A stretch of DNA of 64,000 nucleotides from Polynucleobacter meluiroseus (GTDB taxonomy: Bacteria > Pseudomonadota > Gammaproteobacteria > Burkholderiales > Burkholderiaceae): contig CAMCUP010000007.1 in the NCBI GenBank assembly GCA_945878885.1, positions 19,761 to 83,760 of the forward strand, in the 5' to 3' direction. Under the pieces are notes generated by a model. That model was not told where the DNA came from. It was given only the letters and a program-made list of their open reading frames with translations, and did not search any database. Below are positions 38,011 through 46,899 of this stretch, piece by piece (positions within the stretch are counted from its first letter, which is position 1; the number at the start of each line of letters is the position of its first letter). Both the position numbers and the translations under genes were made by a program.

Positions 38011-38384
38011 GCTGGGTCGAGCAAAATAGCAGCCAAGACTTGGCGACCTTCACCCATTAAGATATTGTAAGTACGACATGCAGCTTGAGAATCCATTATT
38101 TCAAACCCTATACGAGCTTCAATTAGGGGTTTTAATACCTCTGGTTTTGGAAAATGTTGGCGTGCACCAGTGCCTAAAATAAATAGCTCTGGCTTTTGGG
38201 CACAAACCAAGGAAAAATCAGCGGCATTTAGGGCTGCAAAGCTCACTACTGGCCAAGCCAAAATTGCTCCTGATGGGCTAACTAAAACCGCATGATGATA
38301 AGGTTTTTGATTGATCTCAACATAGTCAGTTCCGTAGCCAGAAATCGTATTTAGGCCGGAAGGAGTGTCAGAATGAAGCTTCAC
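38007..38384 (-). CDS. Mth938-like (DUF498) domain protein
   Basis: 125 residues. The Mth938/NDUFAF3-like fold is recognised from ISGYGTDYVEINQ at the start, the central FILGTGARQHFPKPE and the late GFEIMDSQAACRTYNILMGEGRQV segment. Related eukaryotic proteins help assemble respiratory complex I; the bacterial role is not established. It is the first gene of the arn transcript and overlaps arnT by 4 nt; whether this is functional or incidental is unknown. Confidence 0.82.
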   Translation of the reverse strand: MKLHSDTPSGLNTISGYGTDYVEINQKPYHHAVLVSPSGAILAWPVVSFAALNAADFSLVCAQKPELFILGTGARQHFPKPEVLKPLIEARIGFEIMDSQAACRTYNILMGEGRQVLAAILLDPA

Positions 38385-38402
38385 GTGTGCGCTCTGTCAT
38401 AA

Positions 38403-38431
38403 TTGACTGAATTATAGCTAGCCTATCTATA
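38403..38431 (+). promoter_or_regulatory. Possible promoter of alaA
   Basis: TTGACT (38403-38408), then TCTATA (38426-38431) after 17 bp, within an AT-rich 103-bp gap between divergent DUF498 and alaA. The -10 match is only fair, and other hexamers in this gap are possible. Confidence 0.4.
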
Positions 38432-38487
38432 TACCTACTTCTTTAGAATGGGCTTTAGATGGGCAATAAATAACCAGTAGAACGCTT

Positions 38488-39744
38488 GTGAAAACTATCC
38501 TCAAATCTGTAAAACTCAATAATGTGTGCTACGACATTCGTGGCCCAGTGCTCGATCTTGCCCATCAAATGGAAGAAGAGGGCCAAAAAATTATTAAGTT
38601 GAATATTGGCAATGTCGGGGTTTTTGGCTTTGATCCGCCCGAGGAAATTCAGCTCGATATGATTCGTAATCTGGGAAATGCCTCAGCTTATTCAGATTCA
38701 AAAGGTATTTTTGCTGCTCGTAAAGCGATCATGCATTACTGTCAACAAAAAAATATTCAAGGCGTCACCTTAGATGATATTTACACAGGTAATGGCGTAT
38801 CTGAGCTGATTGTTTTGGCCATGAATGCGTTGCTAAACGATGGCGATGAAGTTTTAGTACCCGCCCCAGACTATCCGCTTTGGACAGCAGCAGTGAGTTT
38901 ATCGGGCGGTACGCCAGTGCATTATTTATGCGATGAAGCCAATGAATGGGCTCCCGATTTAGAGGATTTACGAAGCAAAATTTCCTCGAAAACCAAAGCA
39001 ATTGTGGTCATTAATCCGAACAATCCCACTGGTGCAATTTACTCAAAGGAAGTACTCTTGAGTATGGTAGCAATTGCACGGGAGCATGGGCTTTTATTAT
39101 TTGCTGATGAAATTTATGACAAGATGGTCTACGACGAAGCCGAGCACATCTCTTTAGGGGCTTTGTCTACCGATGTTGTCACCATTACCTTTAATGGCTT
39201 ATCAAAAAATTACCGCTCTTGTGGATACCGTGCGGGTTGGATGGTGGTGTCCGGAGACAAAAGCCATGCGCAAGATTACATCGAAGGATTAAATATGTTG
39301 TCCTCGATGCGCTTGTGCGCCAATGTGCCCGGACAATACGCTATTCAAACCGCCTTGGGCGGTTATCAAAGTATCAAAGACTTGGTTGCGGTTGATGGTC
39401 GTTTAGCCCGCCAGCGAGAGCTGGCCTGGAATCTCGTTACTGCCATCCCAGGGGTGAGTTGCGTAAAGCCAAAATCGGCTTTATACCTCTTTCCAAAATT
39501 AGACCCCGCGATATACCCAATTACCGATGATCAACAATGGATTGCAGATTTTTTGCGTGAAGAAAAAGTTTTGCTAGTGCAGGGCACTGGTTTTAATTGG
39601 GTTAAGCCCGATCATTTTCGCGTAGTATTTTTACCGCATGAAGATGTGTTGCGTGAAGCTATTGGTCGTTTAGCGCGCTTTCTTGAGCGTTATCGACAAA
39701 AACATGGCACCGCCAAAACACCCTTAACAGCTAAAGCATCATGA
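38488..39744 (+). CDS. alaA: Alanine-synthesising aminotransferase AlaA
   Basis: 418 residues with a GTG start. It closely resembles E. coli AlaA (YfbQ), a glutamate-pyruvate transaminase: NVCYDIRGPVL, SDSKGIFAARKAIM, GNGVSELIV and PAPDYPLWTAAVSLS are shared blocks. The PLP lysine is Lys240 in GLSKNYR. It overlaps hom by 4 nt, coupling alanine synthesis to the threonine genes, an arrangement found in many betaproteobacteria. Confidence 0.92.
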   Translation: MKTILKSVKLNNVCYDIRGPVLDLAHQMEEEGQKIIKLNIGNVGVFGFDPPEEIQLDMIRNLGNASAYSDSKGIFAARKAIMHYCQQKNIQGVTLDDIYTGNGVSELIVLAMNALLNDGDEVLVPAPDYPLWTAAVSLSGGTPVHYLCDEANEWAPDLEDLRSKISSKTKAIVVINPNNPTGAIYSKEVLLSMVAIAREHGLLLFADEIYDKMVYDEAEHISLGALSTDVVTITFNGLSKNYRSCGYRAGWMVVSGDKSHAQDYIEGLNMLSSMRLCANVPGQYAIQTALGGYQSIKDLVAVDGRLARQRELAWNLVTAIPGVSCVKPKSALYLFPKLDPAIYPITDDQQWIADFLREEKVLLVQGTGFNWVKPDHFRVVFLPHEDVLREAIGRLARFLERYRQKHGTAKTPLTAKAS

Positions 39745-41066
39745 AATCATCTGCATTAAAACCGATTCAGGTTGGTCTTTTAGGAATTGGCACAGTTGGC
39801 GCCGGTGTATTTACGGTACTTGAGCGCAACCAAGATGAAATACAGCGTCGCGCGGGTCGGGGTATCCGCATTCATACCGTAGCTGATTTGAATGTTCCCC
39901 GTGCTAAAGAATTGGTGCAAGATCGCGCTCAAGTTGTAGCTGATGCGCGAGCAGTGATTGCCGACCCTGAAATAGATATCGTGATTGAGCTGATTGGCGG
40001 CTATGGTATTGCTAAAGACTTAGTGATGGAAGCCATTGCTGCGGGCAAACATGTCGTTACAGCAAACAAAGCTTTAATTGCTGTTCATGGAAATGCCATT
40101 TTTGCAGCGGCGCATCAAAAAGGGGTCATGGTAGCTTTTGAGGCTGCGGTTGCTGGCGGAATCCCCATTATCAAAGCATTACGCGAAGGTTTATCGGCAA
40201 ATCGCATTGAATGGATTGCCGGGATTATTAATGGCACAACCAACTTTATTTTGTCAGAGATGCGCGACAAGGGTCTAGACTTTGCCACCGTCTTGAAAGA
40301 AGCGCAACGCCTTGGATATGCAGAAGCCGATCCTACTTTTGATATTGAAGGCATCGACGCAGCTCATAAAGTGACAATTATGAGCGCTATTGCATTTGGT
40401 ATTCCGATGCAATTTGAACATGCCTATGTTGAAGGTATTGCCCAATTATCAGCTGTCGATATTCGCTACGCTGAGCAACTCGGTTATCGCATTAAGCTAC
40501 TTGGCATTACTAAGCGTACCCCTTCTGGTATTGAACTGCGGGTGCATCCTACCTTAATCCCTGCAAAGCGCCTTATTGCCAATGTTGAAGGTGCGATGAA
40601 TGCAGTGCAAGTGTTTGGTGATGCTGTAGGTACTACTTTATATTACGGTAAAGGGGCTGGCTCTGAGCCAACTGCTTCAGCTGTCATTGCCGATTTGGTT
40701 GATGTAACGCGCTTAATGACAGCCGACCCTGAAAATCGGGTCCCGCATTTAGCCTTCCAACCCGACGCGATGCAAAACTTACCCATTTTGCCTATTAGTG
40801 AAATTACGTGTAGCTATTACTTGCGCCTATGTGTGGCAGATCAGGCCGGGGTGTTGGCAGAAATTACGAAAATTTTGGCTGCCCATAGCGTTTCAATTGA
40901 TGCTCTTATTCAAAAAGAAGCGGCCGAGGGTGAAAGTCAAACTGATTTAGTGATGTTGACTCACGCCACTAAAGAAAAAAATATGCTAGCAGCAATTCAA
41001 GAGATGCAATCTTTGCGCACAGTCATTGGCGACGTCGTTAAGTTGCGACTTGAAAATTTATCGTAA
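39741..41066 (+). CDS. hom: Homoserine dehydrogenase
   Basis: 441 residues. It reduces aspartate semialdehyde to homoserine, the branch point for threonine and methionine. The NAD(P) motif GIGTVGAGV is at the start, AANKAL- and GTTNFIL-type blocks follow, and a C-terminal ACT domain (about 355-435) implies threonine feedback control. No fused aspartokinase. thrC follows 25 bp later. Confidence 0.96.
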   Translation: MKSSALKPIQVGLLGIGTVGAGVFTVLERNQDEIQRRAGRGIRIHTVADLNVPRAKELVQDRAQVVADARAVIADPEIDIVIELIGGYGIAKDLVMEAIAAGKHVVTANKALIAVHGNAIFAAAHQKGVMVAFEAAVAGGIPIIKALREGLSANRIEWIAGIINGTTNFILSEMRDKGLDFATVLKEAQRLGYAEADPTFDIEGIDAAHKVTIMSAIAFGIPMQFEHAYVEGIAQLSAVDIRYAEQLGYRIKLLGITKRTPSGIELRVHPTLIPAKRLIANVEGAMNAVQVFGDAVGTTLYYGKGAGSEPTASAVIADLVDVTRLMTADPENRVPHLAFQPDAMQNLPILPISEITCSYYLRLCVADQAGVLAEITKILAAHSVSIDALIQKEAAEGESQTDLVMLTHATKEKNMLAAIQEMQSLRTVIGDVVKLRLENLS

Positions 41067-41091
41067 CTACAGCTAAGCATAGGTAAGCACA

Positions 41092-42534
41092 ATGCTGTAT
41101 CAATCTACCCGCGGCAAGAGTCCGCAAGTGAGTTTCCAGCAAATTTTGCTGGGCGGCTTAGCCCCTGATGGTGGTTTATATTTGCCAGTGCGGTACCCCA
41201 CAGTTAGCCCAGCGCAGCTCGATGCTTGGCGCAAATTATCGTACGCCGATTTAGCTTATGAAATTTTGCGTTTGTATTGTGACGATATTCCTGCCACCGA
41301 TTTACGCGCTCTGACGCATAAAACCTATACTGCTGCGGTTTATTGCAATGGACGTCAAACTGATCTGGCAAGCGATATTACTCCCTTGCATTATTTGGGA
41401 GAAGAGCAGGGAGCTAGCCTAAGTCTCTTAAGCCTTTCAAATGGCCCGACCTTAGCGTTTAAAGATATGGCGATGCAGTTACTGGGCAATTTATTTGAAT
41501 ACGTTTTGCAGCAAACAGGACAACAACTCAATATCTTGGGTGCTACTTCAGGTGATACCGGTAGCGCTGCTGAATATGCCATGCGAGGTAAAGCAAGCAT
41601 TCAGGTCTTTATGTTGTCCCCGCAAGGCAAAATGAGCGCTTTTCAAGCGGCGCAAATGTATTCTTTGCCCGATGCCAACATCCATAATTTAGCTGTTACA
41701 GGAGTGTTTGACGACTGCCAAGATATTGTTAAAGCTGTGAGTAACGATCTAGAATTTAAAGCCCGCTATCACATTGGTACCGTGAACTCAATTAACTGGG
41801 GGCGCGTTGTTGCGCAAATTGTGTATTACTTTCAAGCCTATTTACTCGCCACTAGGGCCAGTTCTGAACGGGTTTCTTTTGCCGTGCCTTCGGGCAACTT
41901 TGGCAATATTTGCGCTGGCCATATCGCGCGCATGATGGGCTTGCCAATTGAGCGCTTAGTACTGGCTACCAATGAAAATAATGTGCTGGATGAGTTTTTC
42001 AGAACAGGAATTTATCGCGCTCGTAAAGCCGCGGAGACTTTACATACCTCCAGTCCGTCGATGGACATATCGAAAGCTAGTAATTTTGAGCGCTTTATTT
42101 TCGATTTGTTAGGTCAAGATGGTCAACGGACTGCCGCCTTATTTAAGCAAGCGGATACGACTGGCGGCTTCGATCTATCGAGTGATCCCGCTTTTCAAGC
42201 ATTGCAGCAGTTTGGCTTTGTTTCTGGAAGCAGCAGCCATCAAAATCGCCTCGATACTATTCGGCAGATTGATGATGAGTATGGCGTCATGATTGATCCA
42301 CATACCGCTGACGGTGTACAAGTGGCACGCTATCATTTGCAGGCCGGTATACCTATGATTGTGCTTGAAACTGCACTGCCGATTAAGTTTGCAGAGACGA
42401 TCGAAGCCACGCTAGGGCGCCCAGCTGATTGCCCGCCTGCTTTTCAAAACATTAAAACATTACCTCAGCGGGTCCAGACAATGGCGCCAGATGTAAATCA
42501 GGTGAAGACTTTTATCACTACCCATCTTCAATAA
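41092..42534 (+). CDS. thrC: Threonine synthase
   Basis: 480 residues. It converts O-phosphohomoserine to threonine with PLP bound to Lys124 (LAFKDMAMQ). LGATSGDTGSAAEYA is the phosphate/PLP-binding loop, and VPSGNFGNICAGH is another family block. The length fits the long class-II type common in proteobacteria. It ends 5 bp before moeA. Confidence 0.95.
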   Translation: MLYQSTRGKSPQVSFQQILLGGLAPDGGLYLPVRYPTVSPAQLDAWRKLSYADLAYEILRLYCDDIPATDLRALTHKTYTAAVYCNGRQTDLASDITPLHYLGEEQGASLSLLSLSNGPTLAFKDMAMQLLGNLFEYVLQQTGQQLNILGATSGDTGSAAEYAMRGKASIQVFMLSPQGKMSAFQAAQMYSLPDANIHNLAVTGVFDDCQDIVKAVSNDLEFKARYHIGTVNSINWGRVVAQIVYYFQAYLLATRASSERVSFAVPSGNFGNICAGHIARMMGLPIERLVLATNENNVLDEFFRTGIYRARKAAETLHTSSPSMDISKASNFERFIFDLLGQDGQRTAALFKQADTTGGFDLSSDPAFQALQQFGFVSGSSSHQNRLDTIRQIDDEYGVMIDPHTADGVQVARYHLQAGIPMIVLETALPIKFAETIEATLGRPADCPPAFQNIKTLPQRVQTMAPDVNQVKTFITTHLQ

Positions 42535-42539
42535 AAACT

Positions 42540-43778
42540 ATGTTAACTGCTCAAGAGGCCTTAGATCATTTACTACCGCATGCTCAAGCAGTTGACGAAG
42601 TTGAGCGAGTGGCAACTCAGGCAGCCTTAGGGCGCGTGTTAGCAGAAGACTTGGCGAGTCTAGTGGATGTACCTCCCCTTGATAACAGCTCGATGGACGG
42701 ATACGCAATTCGTTGTGCGGATTTAAGTGCAGCAGATATGACTCTACAAGTTGGCCAACGTATCCCTGCGGGTTCAGTAGGACAAGCTTTACAAGCCAGG
42801 CAGGCAGCACGTATTTTTACTGGCGCACCAATTCCTGCGGGCGCCGACGCCATTGTGATGCAAGAAGACACTAGTTTGCTTGCAAGTGAAAATGCTGGTC
42901 CAGCCGATCGTGTGCTCATTAATCATTTGCCCAGTTCGGGGCAATGGATTCGTCGCCGTGGGGAAGACCTCATGGCAGGTAAAGTTGCTTTGACAGCCGG
43001 AACTTTCTTGCGTCCTCAAGAATTAGGTGTGGCAGCATCTGCTGGACTTACTCATTTAATGGTGAAGCGTCGAGTGCGCGTGGCTGCATTTTTTACTGGC
43101 GATGAACTTGCTTTACCTGGAGAACCTTTAAAGCCTGGTGGAATTTATAACTCGAATCGTGATACTTTATTAGCCTGCTTAAGATCCTTAGGATGTGCTC
43201 CTACTGATTTAGGTATTGTGCCCGATCGCTTAGATACAACACGGGCAGCTTTACGGGCAGCCAGCGCGAATCATGACCTCATCATTACCTCGGGTGGAGT
43301 ATCGGTTGGCGAAGAAGATCATATCAAGCCGGCAGTCAATGCCGAAGGGCGCTTAGACCTTTGGCAAATAGCGATTAAACCGGGTAAACCTTTAGCCTTT
43401 GGTGCCGTGCGTAAAGGAACTGATGCTGCTAGTGGCGAAACTTGGTTTATGGGCTTGCCTGGTAATCCCGTATCGAGCTTCCTTACATTTTTATTATTTG
43501 TACGACCCTTCATTTTGCTCTTACAAGGGCGCAACGATATAAACCCGCACAGGTATTTTATGCGAGCCGATTTTGATTGGCTGCGCGCCGATCGCCGCAA
43601 TGAATTTTTACGGGTCAAAGTCAACCCAGCAGGCGGCTTAGATTTATTTTCAAATCAGAGTTCAGGCGTCTTAACAAGTGCTTCTTGGGGTGATGGTCTA
43701 GTCGACTGCCCGCCAAATCAGCCAATTCAACGCGGTGCAATGGTAGCTTATATCCCGTTTAGTGAGTTGCTTAGCTAG
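42540..43778 (+). CDS. moeA: Molybdopterin molybdenumtransferase MoeA
   Basis: 412 residues. MoeA inserts molybdate into adenylated molybdopterin. DNSSMDGYA near residue 48, the IFTGAPIPAGADAIV block, TGDEL and TSGGVSVGEEDHI are diagnostic, with a C-terminal domain IV after about 345. It begins the moeA-moaD-moaE set that follows thrC. Confidence 0.94.
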   Translation: MLTAQEALDHLLPHAQAVDEVERVATQAALGRVLAEDLASLVDVPPLDNSSMDGYAIRCADLSAADMTLQVGQRIPAGSVGQALQARQAARIFTGAPIPAGADAIVMQEDTSLLASENAGPADRVLINHLPSSGQWIRRRGEDLMAGKVALTAGTFLRPQELGVAASAGLTHLMVKRRVRVAAFFTGDELALPGEPLKPGGIYNSNRDTLLACLRSLGCAPTDLGIVPDRLDTTRAALRAASANHDLIITSGGVSVGEEDHIKPAVNAEGRLDLWQIAIKPGKPLAFGAVRKGTDAASGETWFMGLPGNPVSSFLTFLLFVRPFILLLQGRNDINPHRYFMRADFDWLRADRRNEFLRVKVNPAGGLDLFSNQSSGVLTSASWGDGLVDCPPNQPIQRGAMVAYIPFSELLS

Positions 43779-43857
43779 GAATACTGAAGTTGAGCCAGAC
43801 TTTGCTGAGTAAGATATTTATGCTCACTAAATCCATAAAATCGTTTAGGATGGCACG

Positions 43858-44115
43858 ATGAAACTACAGTTACGCTTTTTTGCTTCCCTACGCGAGGGCC
43901 TTGGTTTAAGCGAGGAATTGGTTAGCGTGCCGGCATCAGTGGGCACAACTGCAGAGTTACGGACTTGGCTAATGCAGCGCGGTGAAGTTTGGGCCCAACT
44001 ACTCAGCCCTGAACGGTCATTACGCTGCGCAGTCAATCAACACATTGCCGCAGAAAATGTAGCTTTAAGCGACGGCGATGAAGTCGCCTTTTTTCCACCT
44101 GTAACGGGCGGTTAA
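43858..44115 (+). CDS. moaD: Molybdopterin synthase sulfur-carrier subunit MoaD
   Basis: 85 residues, ubiquitin-like fold ending in the required diglycine (PPVTGG). The C-terminal Gly is thiocarboxylated and donates sulfur to precursor Z in complex with MoaE, encoded one base pair downstream. LRFFASLREGLG at the N-terminus matches the family. Confidence 0.94.
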   Translation: MKLQLRFFASLREGLGLSEELVSVPASVGTTAELRTWLMQRGEVWAQLLSPERSLRCAVNQHIAAENVALSDGDEVAFFPPVTGG

Positions 44116-44116
44116 T

Positions 44117-44572
44117 ATGACAGTTCGCATTCAAATAGCCGATTTTGATCTAAGTGCTGAAATTGCTGCACTGCGCTCGGGTGATTTAGAGGTTGGCGCA
44201 ATTGTTTCCTTTGTCGGCACTGTGCGCGATATGAATGATGGAAGTCAAGTAAACAGCATGGAATTAGAGCACTATGCTGGCATGACCGAAAAGGCCTTAG
44301 CTGCCATTATTGTTGATGCCAAGTCACGTTGGACTATTCATCAGGCTTTAGTAATTCACCGAATAGGCAAAATGCTTCCCGGCGATCAGATTGTGTTGGT
44401 GGCAATAACAGGTCAGCATCGTGGTGAAGCCTTTGCCGCCTGCGAATTTATTATGGACTACTTAAAAACAGCCGCCCCTTTTTGGAAAAAAGAGGCCACC
44501 CCAACTGGTGAGCATTGGGTTGATGCGCGCAGCACTGACGATGAAGCAATAGAGCGTTGGCGTAAAATATAA
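44117..44572 (+). CDS. moaE: Molybdopterin synthase catalytic subunit MoaE
   Basis: 151 residues. It forms the dithiolene of molybdopterin with MoaD. GAIVSFVGTVRD, LEHYAGMTEK and APFWKKEATP are family blocks, with Lys117 and Lys124 in the active-site region. The ORF starts immediately after moaD and ends the rightward operon. Confidence 0.95.
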   Translation: MTVRIQIADFDLSAEIAALRSGDLEVGAIVSFVGTVRDMNDGSQVNSMELEHYAGMTEKALAAIIVDAKSRWTIHQALVIHRIGKMLPGDQIVLVAITGQHRGEAFAACEFIMDYLKTAAPFWKKEATPTGEHWVDARSTDDEAIERWRKI

Positions 44573-44590
44573 CAACCGATAAATTATCTA

Positions 44591-44611
44591 CTAACTAACG
44601 CTGTTAGTTAG
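44591..44611. terminator. Hairpin between convergent moaE and the HTH-PAS locus
   Basis: CTAACTAAC (44591-44599) pairs perfectly with GTTAGTTAG (44603-44611) around a GCT triloop. It lies between two convergent genes and could stop transcription in both directions, although neither side has a strong T-run. Confidence 0.45.
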
Positions 44612-44617
44612 GCAAGT

Positions 44618-45356
44618 TTATTGATTAAATGCCGACTCAGTAATAGGTTCGTGAGTAATGATGTAACAGACGTCGCTAAGATCAGAAAAAGCAGATAATT
44701 TTGCTACAAACCATCGCCGCTCATTTTTTGAGTGGCAAGCGTATTTCAGATGATATGTTTTGGAGTTATCGCGCATTAGGTCGCGAATGCATTCAGCCAT
44801 TTTTGCGGCGTTCTTTGCTTCTGGCCCTCTTACCTGATCACAAATATGTAGATAGTTGATGCCTTCGCATGCAAGCTTGCCATGATTAAGCGAGGGATGG
44901 CAACATGGCTGCCGCACGCCAAGCATTATTTACCATTAAGATGCATCCAAAATGATCCAAAATAACAGTCAAGCTGGAAGCAAAATTTATTGCCGCTTGC
45001 GCTAAATGTTCTGCTTTACGTAAGGTATGAATCGCGAGGCGGGTCGCATCAATTGGATTGGCTGTTTGATTAAAATGCCTTTCATCTACCAAGTCATTAG
45101 TCGAATAAATATACGTTGGATTTAAATTGAGCCACTTAATTAATATTTTTAGTCTGCCTGCCTCTGGCATTGATTGGCCGTTAATCCATTTTCGAGCAGC
45201 TTCGCGCGAGATTGGATTAGTATCAATATTGCGTAAATTAAATTCAATCGCGAGCTTACTGGCAGCAGGAACATAACCAAACTTATTTATTAAGCCAGAT
45301 CTCAGGGCCTGAGCAAAGCGTTCGATTACGAGTAAATTGGTATACATGACTCCCAA
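44618..45356 (-). pseudogene. Frameshifted HTH-PAS regulator
   Basis: Two overlapping minus-strand frames make one recognisable protein. Frame one (45356-44886) holds an XRE/phage-repressor-like HTH (ISREAARKWINGQSMPEAGRL) and the start of a PAS domain (ILMVNNAWRAA). It stops at 44886. The PAS continues one frame over (to 44618), with INYLHICDQV, YHLKYACHSKNERRWFVAKL. The shift lies near 44886-44926, where removal of one base of the G3 run at 44894-44896 would restore the frame. A disabled regulator, a sequencing error and programmed slippage are all possible. Confidence 0.75.
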
Positions 45357-45431
45357 TGGTGAGGGCTAAGAGTAAAGCCATCATGCTCTCATTGAGATAC
45401 TAAAGATATAGCTAAGAGGATAGGCATACCC

Positions 45432-45468
45432 TTACCTCTTTGCCAATATCAAGTTGGCAAAGAGGTAA
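45432..45468. terminator. Long hairpin downstream of metY
   Basis: TTACCTCTTTGCCAA (45432-45446) and TTGGCAAAGAGGTAA (45454-45468) are a perfect 15-bp inverted repeat with a 7-nt loop. It lies 19 bp after the metY stop on the minus strand. No U-tract follows, so it may act as a 3'-end stabiliser or an operator for the regulator gene. Confidence 0.5.
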
Positions 45469-45486
45469 ATTACTGATCTATTTGTT

Positions 45487-46758
45487 TTATACCTTAGCTA
45501 AAGCTTGAGCGAGATCTTCTTTTAAATCATCAATATGTTCAATGCCAACACATAAACGCACTGTATCTTCGGTAACCCCAGATTTAGCCAATTCTTCAGG
45601 CGAAAGCTGGCGATGGGTGGTTGAAGCAGGATGTGTAGCAAGTGATCTGACGTCGCCAATATTCACTAAGCGGGTAAATAAATTTAAGGCATCTAAGAAA
45701 CGTTCGCCCGCTGCTCGCCCCCCTTTAACACCAAAAGTCATTAGGCCAGATGCTTTGCCGCCCATTATTCTTTTTACTAAGGCATGGTCAGGGTGGTCGG
45801 GTAAGCCTGCATAGTTAACCCACTGCACCTTCGTCTGTTGTTTCATAAAATTAGCAACCGCTAAAGTATTTTCACAAATACGATCCATGCGTAGCGGTAA
45901 GGTTTCAATTCCTTGCAGAATTAAAAAGGCATTAAAGGGTGAAATAGCAGCGCCCATATTTCTTAGTGGCACTACCCGTGCGCGACCAATATAAGCTGCG
46001 GGCCCTAAAGCTTCGGTATAAACCACTCCGTGATAACTCACGTCGGGCTCATTGAGGCGCTTAAATTTTTCTTTATGCTCAGCCCAAGGAAATTTGCCTG
46101 AATCAATGATGGCACCGCCTAAACTATTACCATGGCCGCCCATATACTTGGTTAAAGATTGCACCACAATATCGGCACCATGCTCAATGGGGCGGCATAA
46201 ATAGGGGCTAGGTACCGTGTTGTCAACAATGAGAGGGACGCCATGGCGGTGTGCCATTTCTGCTATAGCAGCAATATCGGTAACATTACCTTGGGGATTA
46301 CCCAACGATTCAACATAGATTGCTTTAGTGCGGGCATCGATTAGCGGCTCAAAACTTTTGGGATCGCGGTAATCAGCAAAGCGAGTTTCAATGCCATATT
46401 GCGGTAAGGTATGGGCAAATAAATTATAGGTACCGCCATACAGCGCATTTGAAGAAACAATGTTGTCACCCATTTCGGCAATGGTTTGAATTGCATAAGT
46501 TACTGCGGCTTGCCCTGATGCTAGTGCTAAGGCAGCAATCCCGCCTTCTAGAGCGGCTACTCGCTCTTCAAGTACCGATTGGGTTGGATTCATGATGCGG
46601 GTATAGATATTGCCAGGCACCTTAAGATCGAATAAATCGGCCCCATGCTGTGCGCTATCAAAGGCATAGGCTACCGTTTGGTAAATTGGTGGTACTACTG
46701 CCTTAGTAACTGGATCGGGCTTATAGCCGGCATGTACAGCTTTAGTTTCGAATTTCAT
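45487..46758 (-). CDS. metY: O-acetylhomoserine aminocarboxypropyltransferase MetY
   Basis: 423 residues, Cys/Met-metabolism PLP family. It makes homocysteine (or methionine) from O-acetylhomoserine and sulfide. Lys204 in QSLTKYMGGHG binds PLP; NPTQSVLEERVAALEGG is another family block. The start follows ACAGGAAAA. No recognisable SAM riboswitch lies in the 141-bp gap to the divergent MFS gene. Confidence 0.94.
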   Translation of the reverse strand: MKFETKAVHAGYKPDPVTKAVVPPIYQTVAYAFDSAQHGADLFDLKVPGNIYTRIMNPTQSVLEERVAALEGGIAALALASGQAAVTYAIQTIAEMGDNIVSSNALYGGTYNLFAHTLPQYGIETRFADYRDPKSFEPLIDARTKAIYVESLGNPQGNVTDIAAIAEMAHRHGVPLIVDNTVPSPYLCRPIEHGADIVVQSLTKYMGGHGNSLGGAIIDSGKFPWAEHKEKFKRLNEPDVSYHGVVYTEALGPAAYIGRARVVPLRNMGAAISPFNAFLILQGIETLPLRMDRICENTLAVANFMKQQTKVQWVNYAGLPDHPDHALVKRIMGGKASGLMTFGVKGGRAAGERFLDALNLFTRLVNIGDVRSLATHPASTTHRQLSPEELAKSGVTEDTVRLCVGIEHIDDLKEDLAQALAKV

Positions 46759-46861
46759 GTGGTTTTCCTGTTTTGGAATATTGGCTATAGCTAGTTTAAT
46801 TGAGACTGATCAGAACGGGGGGATTACCAGAGAATTTGGAATAAGGAATAGAATTTCTATC

Positions 46862-46890
46862 TTAATTAGAATAAACACCTGTTTTATAAT
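46862..46890 (+). promoter_or_regulatory. Promoter of the MFS gene, near-leaderless
   Basis: A perfect TATAAT (46885-46890) follows a weak -35 TTAATT (46862-46867) by 17 bp. The predicted start is near 46897, three bases before the ATG at 46900. Just upstream is a short inverted repeat ATAGAA-T-TTCTAT (46848-46860). Confidence 0.6.
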
Positions 46891-46899
46891 GGGTTAACC

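Noticed and set aside
42538..42810. 90-codon leftward frame at the moeA start
   Set aside because: It is antisense to moeA, Leu-rich and without motif or ribosome-binding site.
46759..46899. SAM riboswitch before metY
   Set aside because: I looked for the conserved helices and found only a short inverted repeat; nothing resembles a known SAM-binding fold.
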